Assembly: GCA_002733995.1 (NCBI GenBank)
Contig: NVXR01000017.1
Span: 1-64,000 of the forward strand
Reading direction: 5' to 3'
DNA: 64,000 bases
Source of the DNA: Desulfotalea sp.
Lineage (GTDB): Bacteria; Desulfobacterota; Desulfobulbia; Desulfobulbales; Desulfocapsaceae
Shown: in pieces, positions 54,565 to 62,849 of the stretch
How the letters are laid out: each line of letters begins with the position of its first letter
How positions within the stretch are numbered: the first letter of the stretch is position 1
Position numbers and translations under genes: made by a program
The notes under the pieces: model-generated
What the model was told of the DNA's origin: nothing
Databases searched by the model: none
Seen by the model: the letters and a program-made list of their open reading frames with translations, nothing else

Positions 54565-57534
54565 ATGACTAAAAAAACACATACAATTGATCCGGATGTC
54601 GCAGAATATATCAAAGCGCTCAAGGATTCACCCAAATTTGGGCCCCAGGTGGTTTGCCATAAAACAATTCCACCGGTTAAAGCACATTACACAAACCTCT
54701 CGTCATTACATCCTAAGCTCCTACAACTGCTGCAGAAACAAGGCATTGACAACCTCTACACCCATCAGGGTGAGGCTGTAGAGCATATATTAAATGGCTC
54801 CGACGTTATCGTGGCGACACCGACGGCATCTGGCAAAAGTATGATTTATAATTTGCCTGTTTTAAATGATTTTATTACAGGCAATACATCGTCCTCGTTG
54901 TATCTCTTTCCACTCAAAGCACTTGCCCAAGACCAGAGAAACGTACTGGAGACCCTCTACCAAAACCTCTGCCCCAACAAAGATCATACGAAGCAACCTT
55001 TCTCCCAGTTGTTTGACGGAGATACCTCTAGCTATAAAAGGCGAAAGATTCGTGATACGCCCCCAGCGGCCTTACTTACAAACCCGGAAATGCTCCATCT
55101 ATCTATCCTTGCATATCATCAAAACTGGATTGCTTTTCTTGGCAAGCTAAAATTTGTGATAATTGATGAGGTACACAGTTACCGGGGTGTACTTGGCAGC
55201 CATATGGCCTGGGTACTGAGAAGACTCCAGCGAATATGCGCGTTGTATGGTGCGAGACCTACCTATATTCTGCTTTCAGCTACCATTGGTAATCCCGGTC
55301 AACTGGGGAAGCAACTTCTCGGTCGCGAAGTTAAGGTGATTACCGAATCAGGGGCCCCACAAGCCGAGAAAAACATGCTCTTCCTCAACCCATGGGACAG
55401 CGCGGCATACACGGCAAGCCAATTGCTCGAAGCATCGATAAAAAGACGACTTAGGACTATTGTCTACACTCAGTCGAGGAAAATGACCGAACTGATCAAC
55501 ATCTGGACAGCAGCAAAACTCGGCCCCCTCTCGGAGAAACTCTCGAGCTACCGTGCTGGCTTCCTGCCCGAGGAAAGAAGGGAAATTGAAAAACAACTGT
55601 TTAATGGAGAACTGCTCGGAGTTATCTCAACATCCGCGCTGGAGCTTGGAATAGATGTTGGCGATCTGGACCTCTGTATACTTGTCGGCTACCCCGGTTC
55701 GATCATGGCGACCTGGCAGAGGGGAGGCCGTGTGGGTAGATCCTGGCGTAAATCCGCCATCATCATGGTGGGCCAAGACGATGCCCTCGATCAACACTTT
55801 ATGCGACACCCCGAAGACTTTTTTGCGAGAAAGCCGGAGTCGGCACTTCTCAACCCCGACAACAGTACAATCGCCGGCCAGCATCTCCACTGTGCTGCGG
55901 CGGAGTTACCCCTTAGCGCCGAGGAACCACTACTTAAAAACAGTGGTGTTATCAAGGAGTTGCACAACATCATGCGCCAAGGCCTTCTGCTAGAAACGGC
56001 ATCGGGCGGCACCTGGATTGCAACGCGTAAATATCCCCAACGCCTTGTTACCTTAAGAGGCGGCGGTAAGCAGATGGATATCATCGATGGGAACAGTGGA
56101 GAAATCATTGGTGAAATGGACAACAACCGAGCTTTGAAAGAGTGTCACCCCGAAGCTATTTACCTGCACAGGTCGAAGAGCTGGGTTGTGCAAAAGCTCG
56201 ATCTTGAGGCCAATGAGGTGATAGCTCTTGAGCAGAGCCCCAACTACTTCACCAGACCAACAATTGACAAGCAAACAGAAATCCTCGAATTATTTGCCTC
56301 AAAGATAACTTTTGGCGCCCAGGTATCGTTTGGACGTGTACGGGTGAGAGAACAGGTTACGGGCTACCAAAAGATTAACAGCAGAACACAAAAACTCATA
56401 GCCACAATACCACTAGACCTCCCGGAACAATCAATCGAAACAGAAGGGGTCTGGCTCGATATAGACCCAGAAACCGTCGCGACCTTAACAACGGCAAAGT
56501 ATCACTTCATGGGTGCCATACACGCACTGGAACATGCAATGATAGCCCTATTTCCGCTGCTGGTTCTTTGTGATCGTAATGATATTGGCGGAATGTCATG
56601 TCCGCTTCATGAGCAAACAGAGCAGGCAACTATTTTCATATACGATGGATATCCTGGTGGGGTGGGCTTGGCCAAAGAGGCGTATGCGAAAATAGACACC
56701 CTCCTTAAACAAACACAATCGACTGTTGAGTCATGCCCGTGTACAACAGGTTGTCCGTCATGCGTACACTCGCCAAAATGCGGCTCGGGGAACAGACCAA
56801 TAGACAAAAAAGCCTGCCTTGTTTTGTTATCAAGTATTATAAGGCAAAGAAAAAATGTACTCTCGTCGTCGCCACTTGTAGCTCTTCTTAACAAGCAAGA
56901 AAAACCGGAGCAAGGCGAGAGCTCATCCGTTACAACACAGAATCACAGGCGCGGTCTCGATGCACTACCCAAAAGATTTGGGGTCTTCGACCTGGAGACC
57001 ATACGCTCAGCGGCGGAGGTTGGCGGCTGGCACAGAGCTGAATTGATGGGCATATCTGTTGGTGTATTGTACGATTCAGCCCAAGACAGTTATTTCACCT
57101 ACCTTGAGCATGAAATGGAAGCCTTAGTCAAGCATCTGTGTCAGCTTGATCTTGTGGTTGGCTTTAACAATAAACGCTTTGACAACAAAGTACTGTCTGC
57201 CTATACCAACGTTAATCTCAATACACTGCCGAATTTAGATCTTCTTGAAGAAGTTCACAACTATCTGGGATACAGACTGAGCTTGAACAAACTCGCCAAG
57301 CACACCCTTGGGGTGGAAAAAACAGGGGATGGACTACAGGCTCTGCAATGGTATAAGGAGGGGCGCATAGATCTTATTCAACATTATTGCAAAAAAGATG
57401 TCGAAATTACAAAAGATCTGTTGCTCAAAGGACTTGACCAGGGATTTTATCTCTTCGCCAACAAGGCAATGCAACGTGTTCGCCTGCCACTTAGCCTAGA
57501 CAGATCAATACAAAAAATTTTAGGCCATCAATAA
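54565..57534 (+). CDS. Helicase-exonuclease fusion (MrfA-like plus MrfB-like)
   Basis: 989 residues in three parts. Residues 1-480: superfamily II helicase core with TPTASGKSMIY (Walker A), IIDEVHSYRG (Walker B), SATIGNPG, and a second RecA domain ending SALELGIDVGDLDLCILVGYPGS and QRGGRVGRS. Residues 600-770: DUF1998-type cysteine cluster CPCTTGCPSCVHSPKCGS. Residues 805-970: RNase H-like/DnaQ exonuclease, FDLETI (first acidic pair), GFNNKRFDNKVL and HYCKKDVEITKDL. In Bacillus MrfA and MrfB are separate partners in mitomycin DNA repair. Here they are one polypeptide. The domain assignments are firm; the repair role is by analogy. Confidence 0.85.
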   Translation: MTKKTHTIDPDVAEYIKALKDSPKFGPQVVCHKTIPPVKAHYTNLSSLHPKLLQLLQKQGIDNLYTHQGEAVEHILNGSDVIVATPTASGKSMIYNLPVLNDFITGNTSSSLYLFPLKALAQDQRNVLETLYQNLCPNKDHTKQPFSQLFDGDTSSYKRRKIRDTPPAALLTNPEMLHLSILAYHQNWIAFLGKLKFVIIDEVHSYRGVLGSHMAWVLRRLQRICALYGARPTYILLSATIGNPGQLGKQLLGREVKVITESGAPQAEKNMLFLNPWDSAAYTASQLLEASIKRRLRTIVYTQSRKMTELINIWTAAKLGPLSEKLSSYRAGFLPEERREIEKQLFNGELLGVISTSALELGIDVGDLDLCILVGYPGSIMATWQRGGRVGRSWRKSAIIMVGQDDALDQHFMRHPEDFFARKPESALLNPDNSTIAGQHLHCAAAELPLSAEEPLLKNSGVIKELHNIMRQGLLLETASGGTWIATRKYPQRLVTLRGGGKQMDIIDGNSGEIIGEMDNNRALKECHPEAIYLHRSKSWVVQKLDLEANEVIALEQSPNYFTRPTIDKQTEILELFASKITFGAQVSFGRVRVREQVTGYQKINSRTQKLIATIPLDLPEQSIETEGVWLDIDPETVATLTTAKYHFMGAIHALEHAMIALFPLLVLCDRNDIGGMSCPLHEQTEQATIFIYDGYPGGVGLAKEAYAKIDTLLKQTQSTVESCPCTTGCPSCVHSPKCGSGNRPIDKKACLVLLSSIIRQRKNVLSSSPLVALLNKQEKPEQGESSSVTTQNHRRGLDALPKRFGVFDLETIRSAAEVGGWHRAELMGISVGVLYDSAQDSYFTYLEHEMEALVKHLCQLDLVVGFNNKRFDNKVLSAYTNVNLNTLPNLDLLEEVHNYLGYRLSLNKLAKHTLGVEKTGDGLQALQWYKEGRIDLIQHYCKKDVEITKDLLLKGLDQGFYLFANKAMQRVRLPLSLDRSIQKILGHQ

Positions 57535-57600
57535 GATGACCTAAATTCACAAGCTTTTAACTGGAACTAAGTGCAAAACCTGCTACAGGCAGCAGATAGA

Positions 57601-58050
57601 TTATGGCCACAAAAGGGGGCTGTAAATCCAACCTACGGTGCCGCTGCTATGGCGCACTTTTGTCCATTTCCCTTCAGTAGAAATCTTCTTGAGCACAACA
57701 CCACGCTCAACATCAGCAACAACAGGATTGTTTTTTGAAGGGCCAGAGCGCATATTTAAACTTTTCTGCGCATTGACGATAACCGTATCTTTGTCCTTGA
57801 CGATACTCTTGTGAATCCAGCCAGTATCTTTTTCATAATCGCGAATCTTGAACCATTCACCCTGTTTTTTCAACACCTTAAGAGGGTATCCCTGGAACAG
57901 TTCCATGGAGACAGGATATCTTTTTCCCGGGCCAGTCCTGACATTTGCATTATCGGTGGTAACTGACAAGTAGTTTGCCGCAAAGGCAGAAGTCGCGCAA
58001 AAGAGGGCAATAGAACTGATCGCAATGATCTTTTTAAATTGATTTTTCAT
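57601..58050 (-). CDS. Exported protein with two bacterial SH3 domains
   Basis: 149 residues from the ATG at 58050. Signal peptide at 1-24 (KKIIAISSIALFCATSAFA|ANY). Two SH3 repeats follow: VTTDNANVRTGPGKRYPV... and VNAQKSLNMRSGPSKNNPVV, each ending in a GW-type motif (DTGWIHKSIV; GTVGWIYSPL). Such domains bind peptidoglycan or peptides in the periplasm. Role unknown; next to an LD-carboxypeptidase. Confidence 0.8.
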   Translation of the reverse strand: MKNQFKKIIAISSIALFCATSAFAANYLSVTTDNANVRTGPGKRYPVSMELFQGYPLKVLKKQGEWFKIRDYEKDTGWIHKSIVKDKDTVIVNAQKSLNMRSGPSKNNPVVADVERGVVLKKISTEGKWTKVRHSSGTVGWIYSPLLWP

Positions 58051-58195
58051 ATGTACTAAAATCACAAAATTTGTTTTTTTATTTAACTACAAGAACACGT
58101 TACCCGCAACGATACAGGTAATCGAACATCTTTTTTATAGCATTAATACCTGTGCAAGTCAAACCCTCATATCAAGGATATAACCCATCCCAAGG

Positions 58196-59137
58196 TCAGG
58201 CAAAAGTCAGCGTACGTCCACTGCAATCCATGGTAGCTAAGACTCCAAGAGGAAATGTTATATTGTGTGCACAGTGTCCGGCGGGAAAGTTTGCCCACAC
58301 GGGAATATCATTACTGGGACAGAGTTCAATAATTCTGTTCCAGACCGATTGTTTATAACCTAAAACATCAATGTTTGCGCCTGAACCTTGGGGAGAAAAA
58401 TCACCGAGGATGATACCCTTAAGGCCAGAAAATTTTCCCGCAGCGGCCAACTGGGTCAGCATTCGATCAACCTTATAAAGGGGTTCATTCACATCTTCTA
58501 AAAAAAGAATAGTCCCGGCCCAAGAAGAATCGTATTTTGTGCCAAGCACCGTTATAAGACTCGCGAGATTACCACCAATGAGAGGTGCGGTAACCCTGCC
58601 ACGTCCCTGTAACTGAGCAATAGTCTCGGCATAAATTGGTGCCGTCCATTGGCCAAGTAAACTTGCATGGAATTTCTCTACAGTTTCTCTGCTCGAACCT
58701 GCCAGTGAGGTGAGGGTAGGGCCGTGCAGGGAGACAAGACCCGTTTTGTGGTAGAGATAATTCTGCAGGACTGTGATATCAGAAAAACCTACAAGCAGCT
58801 TTGGGTGGGAGGCAATATTCTCCAGATCGATCTTATCTAGGATGCGCAGACACCCATAGCCACCCCTTAGAGCAACAAGACCTTTGACCTCAGGGTCAGC
58901 AAATAAAGAGTTTAACTCAGCCGCACGATTGTCATCACAGTCTGCAAGATAACCGGCACCGGGCCACAGCTGCCTTGGAAATTTTGCCTCAAAGCCCATT
59001 TCTGTTAACGCCCGTATACCGGCATGAAATAAAGACTCATCACCGAGCATCCCAGCCGGGGCGACTATACCAAGCAGATCGCCTTGCTTTAATGGTTGAG
59101 GAAGTAGCATAGAATGTATTTTTTCAGGCAAGTTCAT
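58196..59137 (-). CDS. ldcA: LD-carboxypeptidase (S66 family)
   Basis: 313 residues from the ATG at 59137; a TTG at 59152 is also possible. VAPAGML at the start, LVALRGGYGCLRILDKI, LVGFSDITVLQNYL with the Ser nucleophile, and a later Glu/His pair (LFLEDVNEPLYKVDRML; AGHCAHN). It trims D-Ala from tetrapeptides in peptidoglycan recycling, or resembles microcin self-immunity MccF. The start overlaps the coaX stop. Confidence 0.88.
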   Translation of the reverse strand: MNLPEKIHSMLLPQPLKQGDLLGIVAPAGMLGDESLFHAGIRALTEMGFEAKFPRQLWPGAGYLADCDDNRAAELNSLFADPEVKGLVALRGGYGCLRILDKIDLENIASHPKLLVGFSDITVLQNYLYHKTGLVSLHGPTLTSLAGSSRETVEKFHASLLGQWTAPIYAETIAQLQGRGRVTAPLIGGNLASLITVLGTKYDSSWAGTILFLEDVNEPLYKVDRMLTQLAAAGKFSGLKGIILGDFSPQGSGANIDVLGYKQSVWNRIIELCPSNDIPVWANFPAGHCAHNITFPLGVLATMDCSGRTLTFA

Positions 59138-59918
59138 TGTAGATAAGTTCAAGCCCCTGAAGGGTTAGCATTGGTTCTATCATGTCAATTGAATGGGTAA
59201 AGGGAGCTATGAGGTTTGCCATGCCCCCGGTGGCAACGACCTTAAAAGGTTCATCGGATCCCATGAGCATTTCAGCACGAATACCCTTAATCAAGCCATC
59301 AATCATTGCACCATAACCATACAAGACACCACTTTTCATCGCCTGAACAGTCGTTTTACCTATTATCTTTTCTGGGACATCCGAAACATCAATATGGGGT
59401 AATTTTGCCGTTTTGTTGGCAAGGGCCTCCAGTGAAATAGCAATACCTGGCAAAATTGCACCACCAAGATATGCACATTTTTCCGTAACACAGTCAAAAG
59501 TAATCGCAGTACCAAAGTCAATCACGATCTGCTTGCACTGGTTCATTTTCCAGGCCGCAATTCCATTAACGAGCCGATCGGCTCCTACTTCACCAGGATT
59601 ATCGAGCTGTACATCGATCATGTTGCTAATTTTGTCGACGGTAACAATGAAAATATCTTTTTTCAACTGTGAGGCAAAATGTTTCTCACAACAGCTCAAC
59701 CAAGCGGTTTGCAGGGTGGGAACGACACTCGATATGATAATTCCATCGATGTTATCAATTTCGATCCCCGCCATAACAAAGAGTGCATGGTAACATACTG
59801 CAAGCTCATCCCCGGTACTCTTGTCGTCGGACTTTATTCGCCAGTGACCAATGAGTTCACGGTTTTCATACATCCCTGTTACGGTATGAGAATTACCTAT
59901 ATCAACGACCAAAAACAT
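59124..59918 (-). CDS. coaX: Type III pantothenate kinase
   Basis: 264 residues. VVDIGNSHTVTGMYE at the start (phosphate-binding loop), GADRLVNGIAAW, VIDFGTAITFDCVTEKCAYLGGAILPG, and a C-terminal VATGGMANLIAPF. It phosphorylates pantothenate, the step after PanC. Bacteria with this form usually lack the CoaA type. Confidence 0.93.
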   Translation of the reverse strand: MFLVVDIGNSHTVTGMYENRELIGHWRIKSDDKSTGDELAVCYHALFVMAGIEIDNIDGIIISSVVPTLQTAWLSCCEKHFASQLKKDIFIVTVDKISNMIDVQLDNPGEVGADRLVNGIAAWKMNQCKQIVIDFGTAITFDCVTEKCAYLGGAILPGIAISLEALANKTAKLPHIDVSDVPEKIIGKTTVQAMKSGVLYGYGAMIDGLIKGIRAEMLMGSDEPFKVVATGGMANLIAPFTHSIDMIEPMLTLQGLELIYNELA

Positions 59919-60311
59919 ATATCACCTATTTTATAATATTACCTGTGTTTGCATACGCATATGCCGCAGATTCATTCTCTATATAAATAATTGTTTTTTG
60001 CATTTCAACAATCATCTTTAGCATCCACAGTTACCCCACCTTGTGAGGTTGGTTTTTTCACCACATCGACCTTGCTATTGAGGCTTTGAAGTATATTACT
60101 GTGTAATATGACCTCGATAGGTCACATCATCGGTTCACCTGCCCATTGCTATAGTCCAGGTGTTACGATTTTTATCATTTTGATATAACGGCACAAAACA
60201 AGAACGGGGTAGTGAAGTGGGCTGTCCATAGCCCCCAACACTGACCAAAAATGTTTTTTGGAAGAACAATTCCGATAGATGCTCGGAAGATTTACCACTT
60301 TACTATTTGCC
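59919..60311. other. Intergenic region upstream of cutA
   Basis: About 390 bp with no gene recognised. A hairpin near 60040-60056 (CCACCTTGTGAGGTTGG) is followed by TTTTTT on the plus strand, terminator-like, yet no plus-strand gene precedes it, so it could end a short unseen RNA. Confidence 0.35.
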
Positions 60312-60647
60312 ATGCCAATGAAAAATACTATCATTTTACACACAACTGTTGCAAAAATAGAGGATGCGAGGAAAATCTCTCAGATTTTACTTGAACAAAA
60401 GCTTATCGGCTGTGCCCAGATTAGCGGCCCGATAGAGAGCATATACCGCTGGGACGACACCATAGCAACAGAAAAAGAGTATACATTGACAATGAAAACA
60501 ACAAGTGAACTTGCAGATGAAACCATGGCGGTAATTGAGGCCAATCACCCCTATGATGTTGCTGAAATCGTAGGACATCGGCTCGACTTTTGCTCTACAA
60601 AATATCACGACTGGCTCGTGGGGGAGGTTAAGAATGTGTCCGCCTAA
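60312..60647 (+). CDS. cutA: CutA-family divalent-cation tolerance protein
   Basis: 111 residues from the ATG at 60312; a second ATG two codons later. HTTVAKIEDARKISQILLEQKLIGCAQISGPIESIYRWDD is the family core, with KEYTLTMKTTSELAD and a C-terminal YHDWLVGEV. Small trimeric protein linked to copper or metal tolerance; exact role is unclear. The next gene overlaps its end by 14 bp. Confidence 0.93.
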   Translation: MPMKNTIILHTTVAKIEDARKISQILLEQKLIGCAQISGPIESIYRWDDTIATEKEYTLTMKTTSELADETMAVIEANHPYDVAEIVGHRLDFCSTKYHDWLVGEVKNVSA

Positions 60648-60837
60648 AAAAGCTGGTTACAGAAAAAGACGGTTAGGTGAATATGTGTGTCACTGTTGCC
60701 GCAAGAAACAAGTTTTTTGCTGGAGTTGTCCCTGTGGATTTATGATCTGTAAAGAGTGCTTTGAGGAAAACAAATGGGGTATAAGTAATGGTCCCACCTG
60801 GATTTGTCCAGATTGCGAACGGATAAGAATGATGTGA
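60634..60837 (+). CDS. Small cysteine-rich zinc-ribbon protein
   Basis: 67 residues with eight or more cysteines arranged as CHCC, CWSCPCGFMICKECF and CPDC, so at least one zinc-binding module. Starts with ATG inside the end of cutA in another frame, with GGGGGAGG just before, implying coupling. Family not known to me. Its high Cys density and placement with cutA suggest a metal-linked role, but this is speculative. Confidence 0.7.
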   Translation: MCPPKKAGYRKRRLGEYVCHCCRKKQVFCWSCPCGFMICKECFEENKWGISNGPTWICPDCERIRMM

Positions 60838-60960
60838 GTGCTTTCTGTTTACCTCGGCTTCAAAGCAATCCCCAATGTTTATCAGAGTTGCAGATTCAAC
60901 TAAAATGAAATAGTATACATTGTTTACAGCCAACTATTCACTCTTCCATTTTGTTTTAAT

Positions 60961-62799
60961 ATGAACGCATCTGCAGGTAGTTACGACGAAAGTAAAATAA
61001 AAACCCTCAGTTCTCTTGAGCATATTCGCAAGCGTCCCGGAATGTATATCGGCAGACTTGGCGACGGCAGCAACCAAAACGACGGTATATATATACTGCT
61101 CAAAGAAGTTGTTGATAATTCCGTTGACGAATTCATCATGGGTGCCGGAAAACGAGTCAACATCAGCATCAAGGAAGACGGCTCGGTAACCATTAGAGAT
61201 TTCGGCCGAGGTATTCCCCTAGGCAAGGTTGTCGAATGTGTCTCCACCATTAATACAGGTGCCAAGTATAATACAGAAGTATTTCAATTCTCAGTTGGCC
61301 TCAACGGTGTTGGCACAAAAGCAGTTAATGCTTTATCTGAACATTTCACGGTAACCTCCTACAGGGAGGGGAAATTTACGAGGGCTAGTTTTTCTAATGG
61401 TACTCTGCTCAAGAAAGAAGAAGGCGTCGCCGCTGAAGAAAAAGATGGCACATGTATAGAATTTCTCCCCTCTAGAGAAATGTTTCCTGATTTTCATTTT
61501 GACGAGTCGTATATAGACAACAGACTCTGGCGATACGCGTACCTCAACGCCGGTTTGAAAATATACTTTGGCAAATCCCTCTATTATTCAACAAAAGGAT
61601 TGCTTGACCTCCTCGACAAAGAACTGGACGGGGCTCAGCTTTACCCACCTATCTATTATCGGGACAACACCCTTGAGTTTGCCTTTTCCCACACCGAGAG
61701 CTTTAATGACAGTTACTATACCTTTGTCAACGGGACATACACCAACGAGGGTGGCACACACCTATCGGCTTTTCGAGAAGGTATTCTTAAAGGTGTAAAT
61801 GAATTTTCGGGGAAAAAATTTGTAAATACAGACGTGCGTGATGGCATAATTGGGACCCTGGCCGTCAAGATTAAAGATCCCGTTTTTGAGTCACAGACCA
61901 AAAACAAACTTGGCAACACGGAGGTTCGCTCCTGGATAGTCAACACCATCAAAGACGCCGTCTCTAGTACACTGTATAAGAACCCGAAGACGGCCCAACG
62001 ATTCATTGAAAAAATAAACCGTAACGAGCAGGTCCGTAAAGAACTTCACAGCGTTAGAACAGAAGCCCGGGCGAATGCAAAAAAGGTTGCCTTTAAAATA
62101 CACCAGCTTAAAGATTGTAAATATCACCCCGGCAGGGATAAACCATCCCCTGCGGGGAAAGAGAACATGGTTTTTATCACCGAAGGCCAGTCTGCAGCAG
62201 GCTCCATTGTCTCTTCGCGGGATCCTCTAACCCAGGCTGTTTTTTCCCTCAAAGGCAAACCTCTCAACGTCTTTGGTCAGAAGATGACCACTTTGTACAA
62301 AAACGAAGAGATGTATGCACTTATGCGGGCCTTGAATGTTGAGGACTCAATTGCGAATCTCAGGTTTGATAAAATCATCTTGGCAACGGATGCTGATGTT
62401 GATGGCTATCATATTCGCAATCTCCTCCTTACCTTCTTCCTCCACTACTTCGAACCACTGGTGAAGCTTGATCATATTTATATCCTCGAAACGCCTATCT
62501 TCAGGGTGAGAAACAAGAAAGAAACAATCTACTGCTACTCCGAAGCGGAGCGTCAGGCCGCCCTTAAAAAACTCTCGGGCAAGGGCCAGAAAAACATGAC
62601 GACAGAAATAACACGTTTCAAAGGGCTTGGAGAAATTTCACCTAAAGAGTTCAAGCAATTTATTGACGACAACATACGCCTCAGGGCTGTTACCCTTGAC
62701 TCCTTGAGTGAAGTCTCAAAGGTGCTCTCTTTCTATATGGGTAAGAATACCCCCGCCAGAAGACAGTATATCATGGAAAACCTGATTGCAGACCTCTAA
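60961..62799 (+). CDS. parE: Type IIA topoisomerase subunit B (ParE-like)
   Basis: 612 residues, shorter than typical GyrB. GHKL ATPase: EVVDNSVDEFIMG, IRDFGRGIPLGK and GLNGVGTKAVNALSEHF. Toprim domain: FITEGQSAAGSIVSSRDP with EG, FDKIILATDADVDGYHIRN with DxD, and RFKGLGEISPKEFKQF. It is the ATPase half of topoisomerase IV, decatenating chromosomes. parC follows 50 bp on. Confidence 0.88.
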   Translation: MNASAGSYDESKIKTLSSLEHIRKRPGMYIGRLGDGSNQNDGIYILLKEVVDNSVDEFIMGAGKRVNISIKEDGSVTIRDFGRGIPLGKVVECVSTINTGAKYNTEVFQFSVGLNGVGTKAVNALSEHFTVTSYREGKFTRASFSNGTLLKKEEGVAAEEKDGTCIEFLPSREMFPDFHFDESYIDNRLWRYAYLNAGLKIYFGKSLYYSTKGLLDLLDKELDGAQLYPPIYYRDNTLEFAFSHTESFNDSYYTFVNGTYTNEGGTHLSAFREGILKGVNEFSGKKFVNTDVRDGIIGTLAVKIKDPVFESQTKNKLGNTEVRSWIVNTIKDAVSSTLYKNPKTAQRFIEKINRNEQVRKELHSVRTEARANAKKVAFKIHQLKDCKYHPGRDKPSPAGKENMVFITEGQSAAGSIVSSRDPLTQAVFSLKGKPLNVFGQKMTTLYKNEEMYALMRALNVEDSIANLRFDKIILATDADVDGYHIRNLLLTFFLHYFEPLVKLDHIYILETPIFRVRNKKETIYCYSEAERQAALKKLSGKGQKNMTTEITRFKGLGEISPKEFKQFIDDNIRLRAVTLDSLSEVSKVLSFYMGKNTPARRQYIMENLIADL

Positions 62800-62849
62800 A
62801 CGGGCACAGGTAAATACCACAAGAATTCTCACTGATCAAATAAATTACT

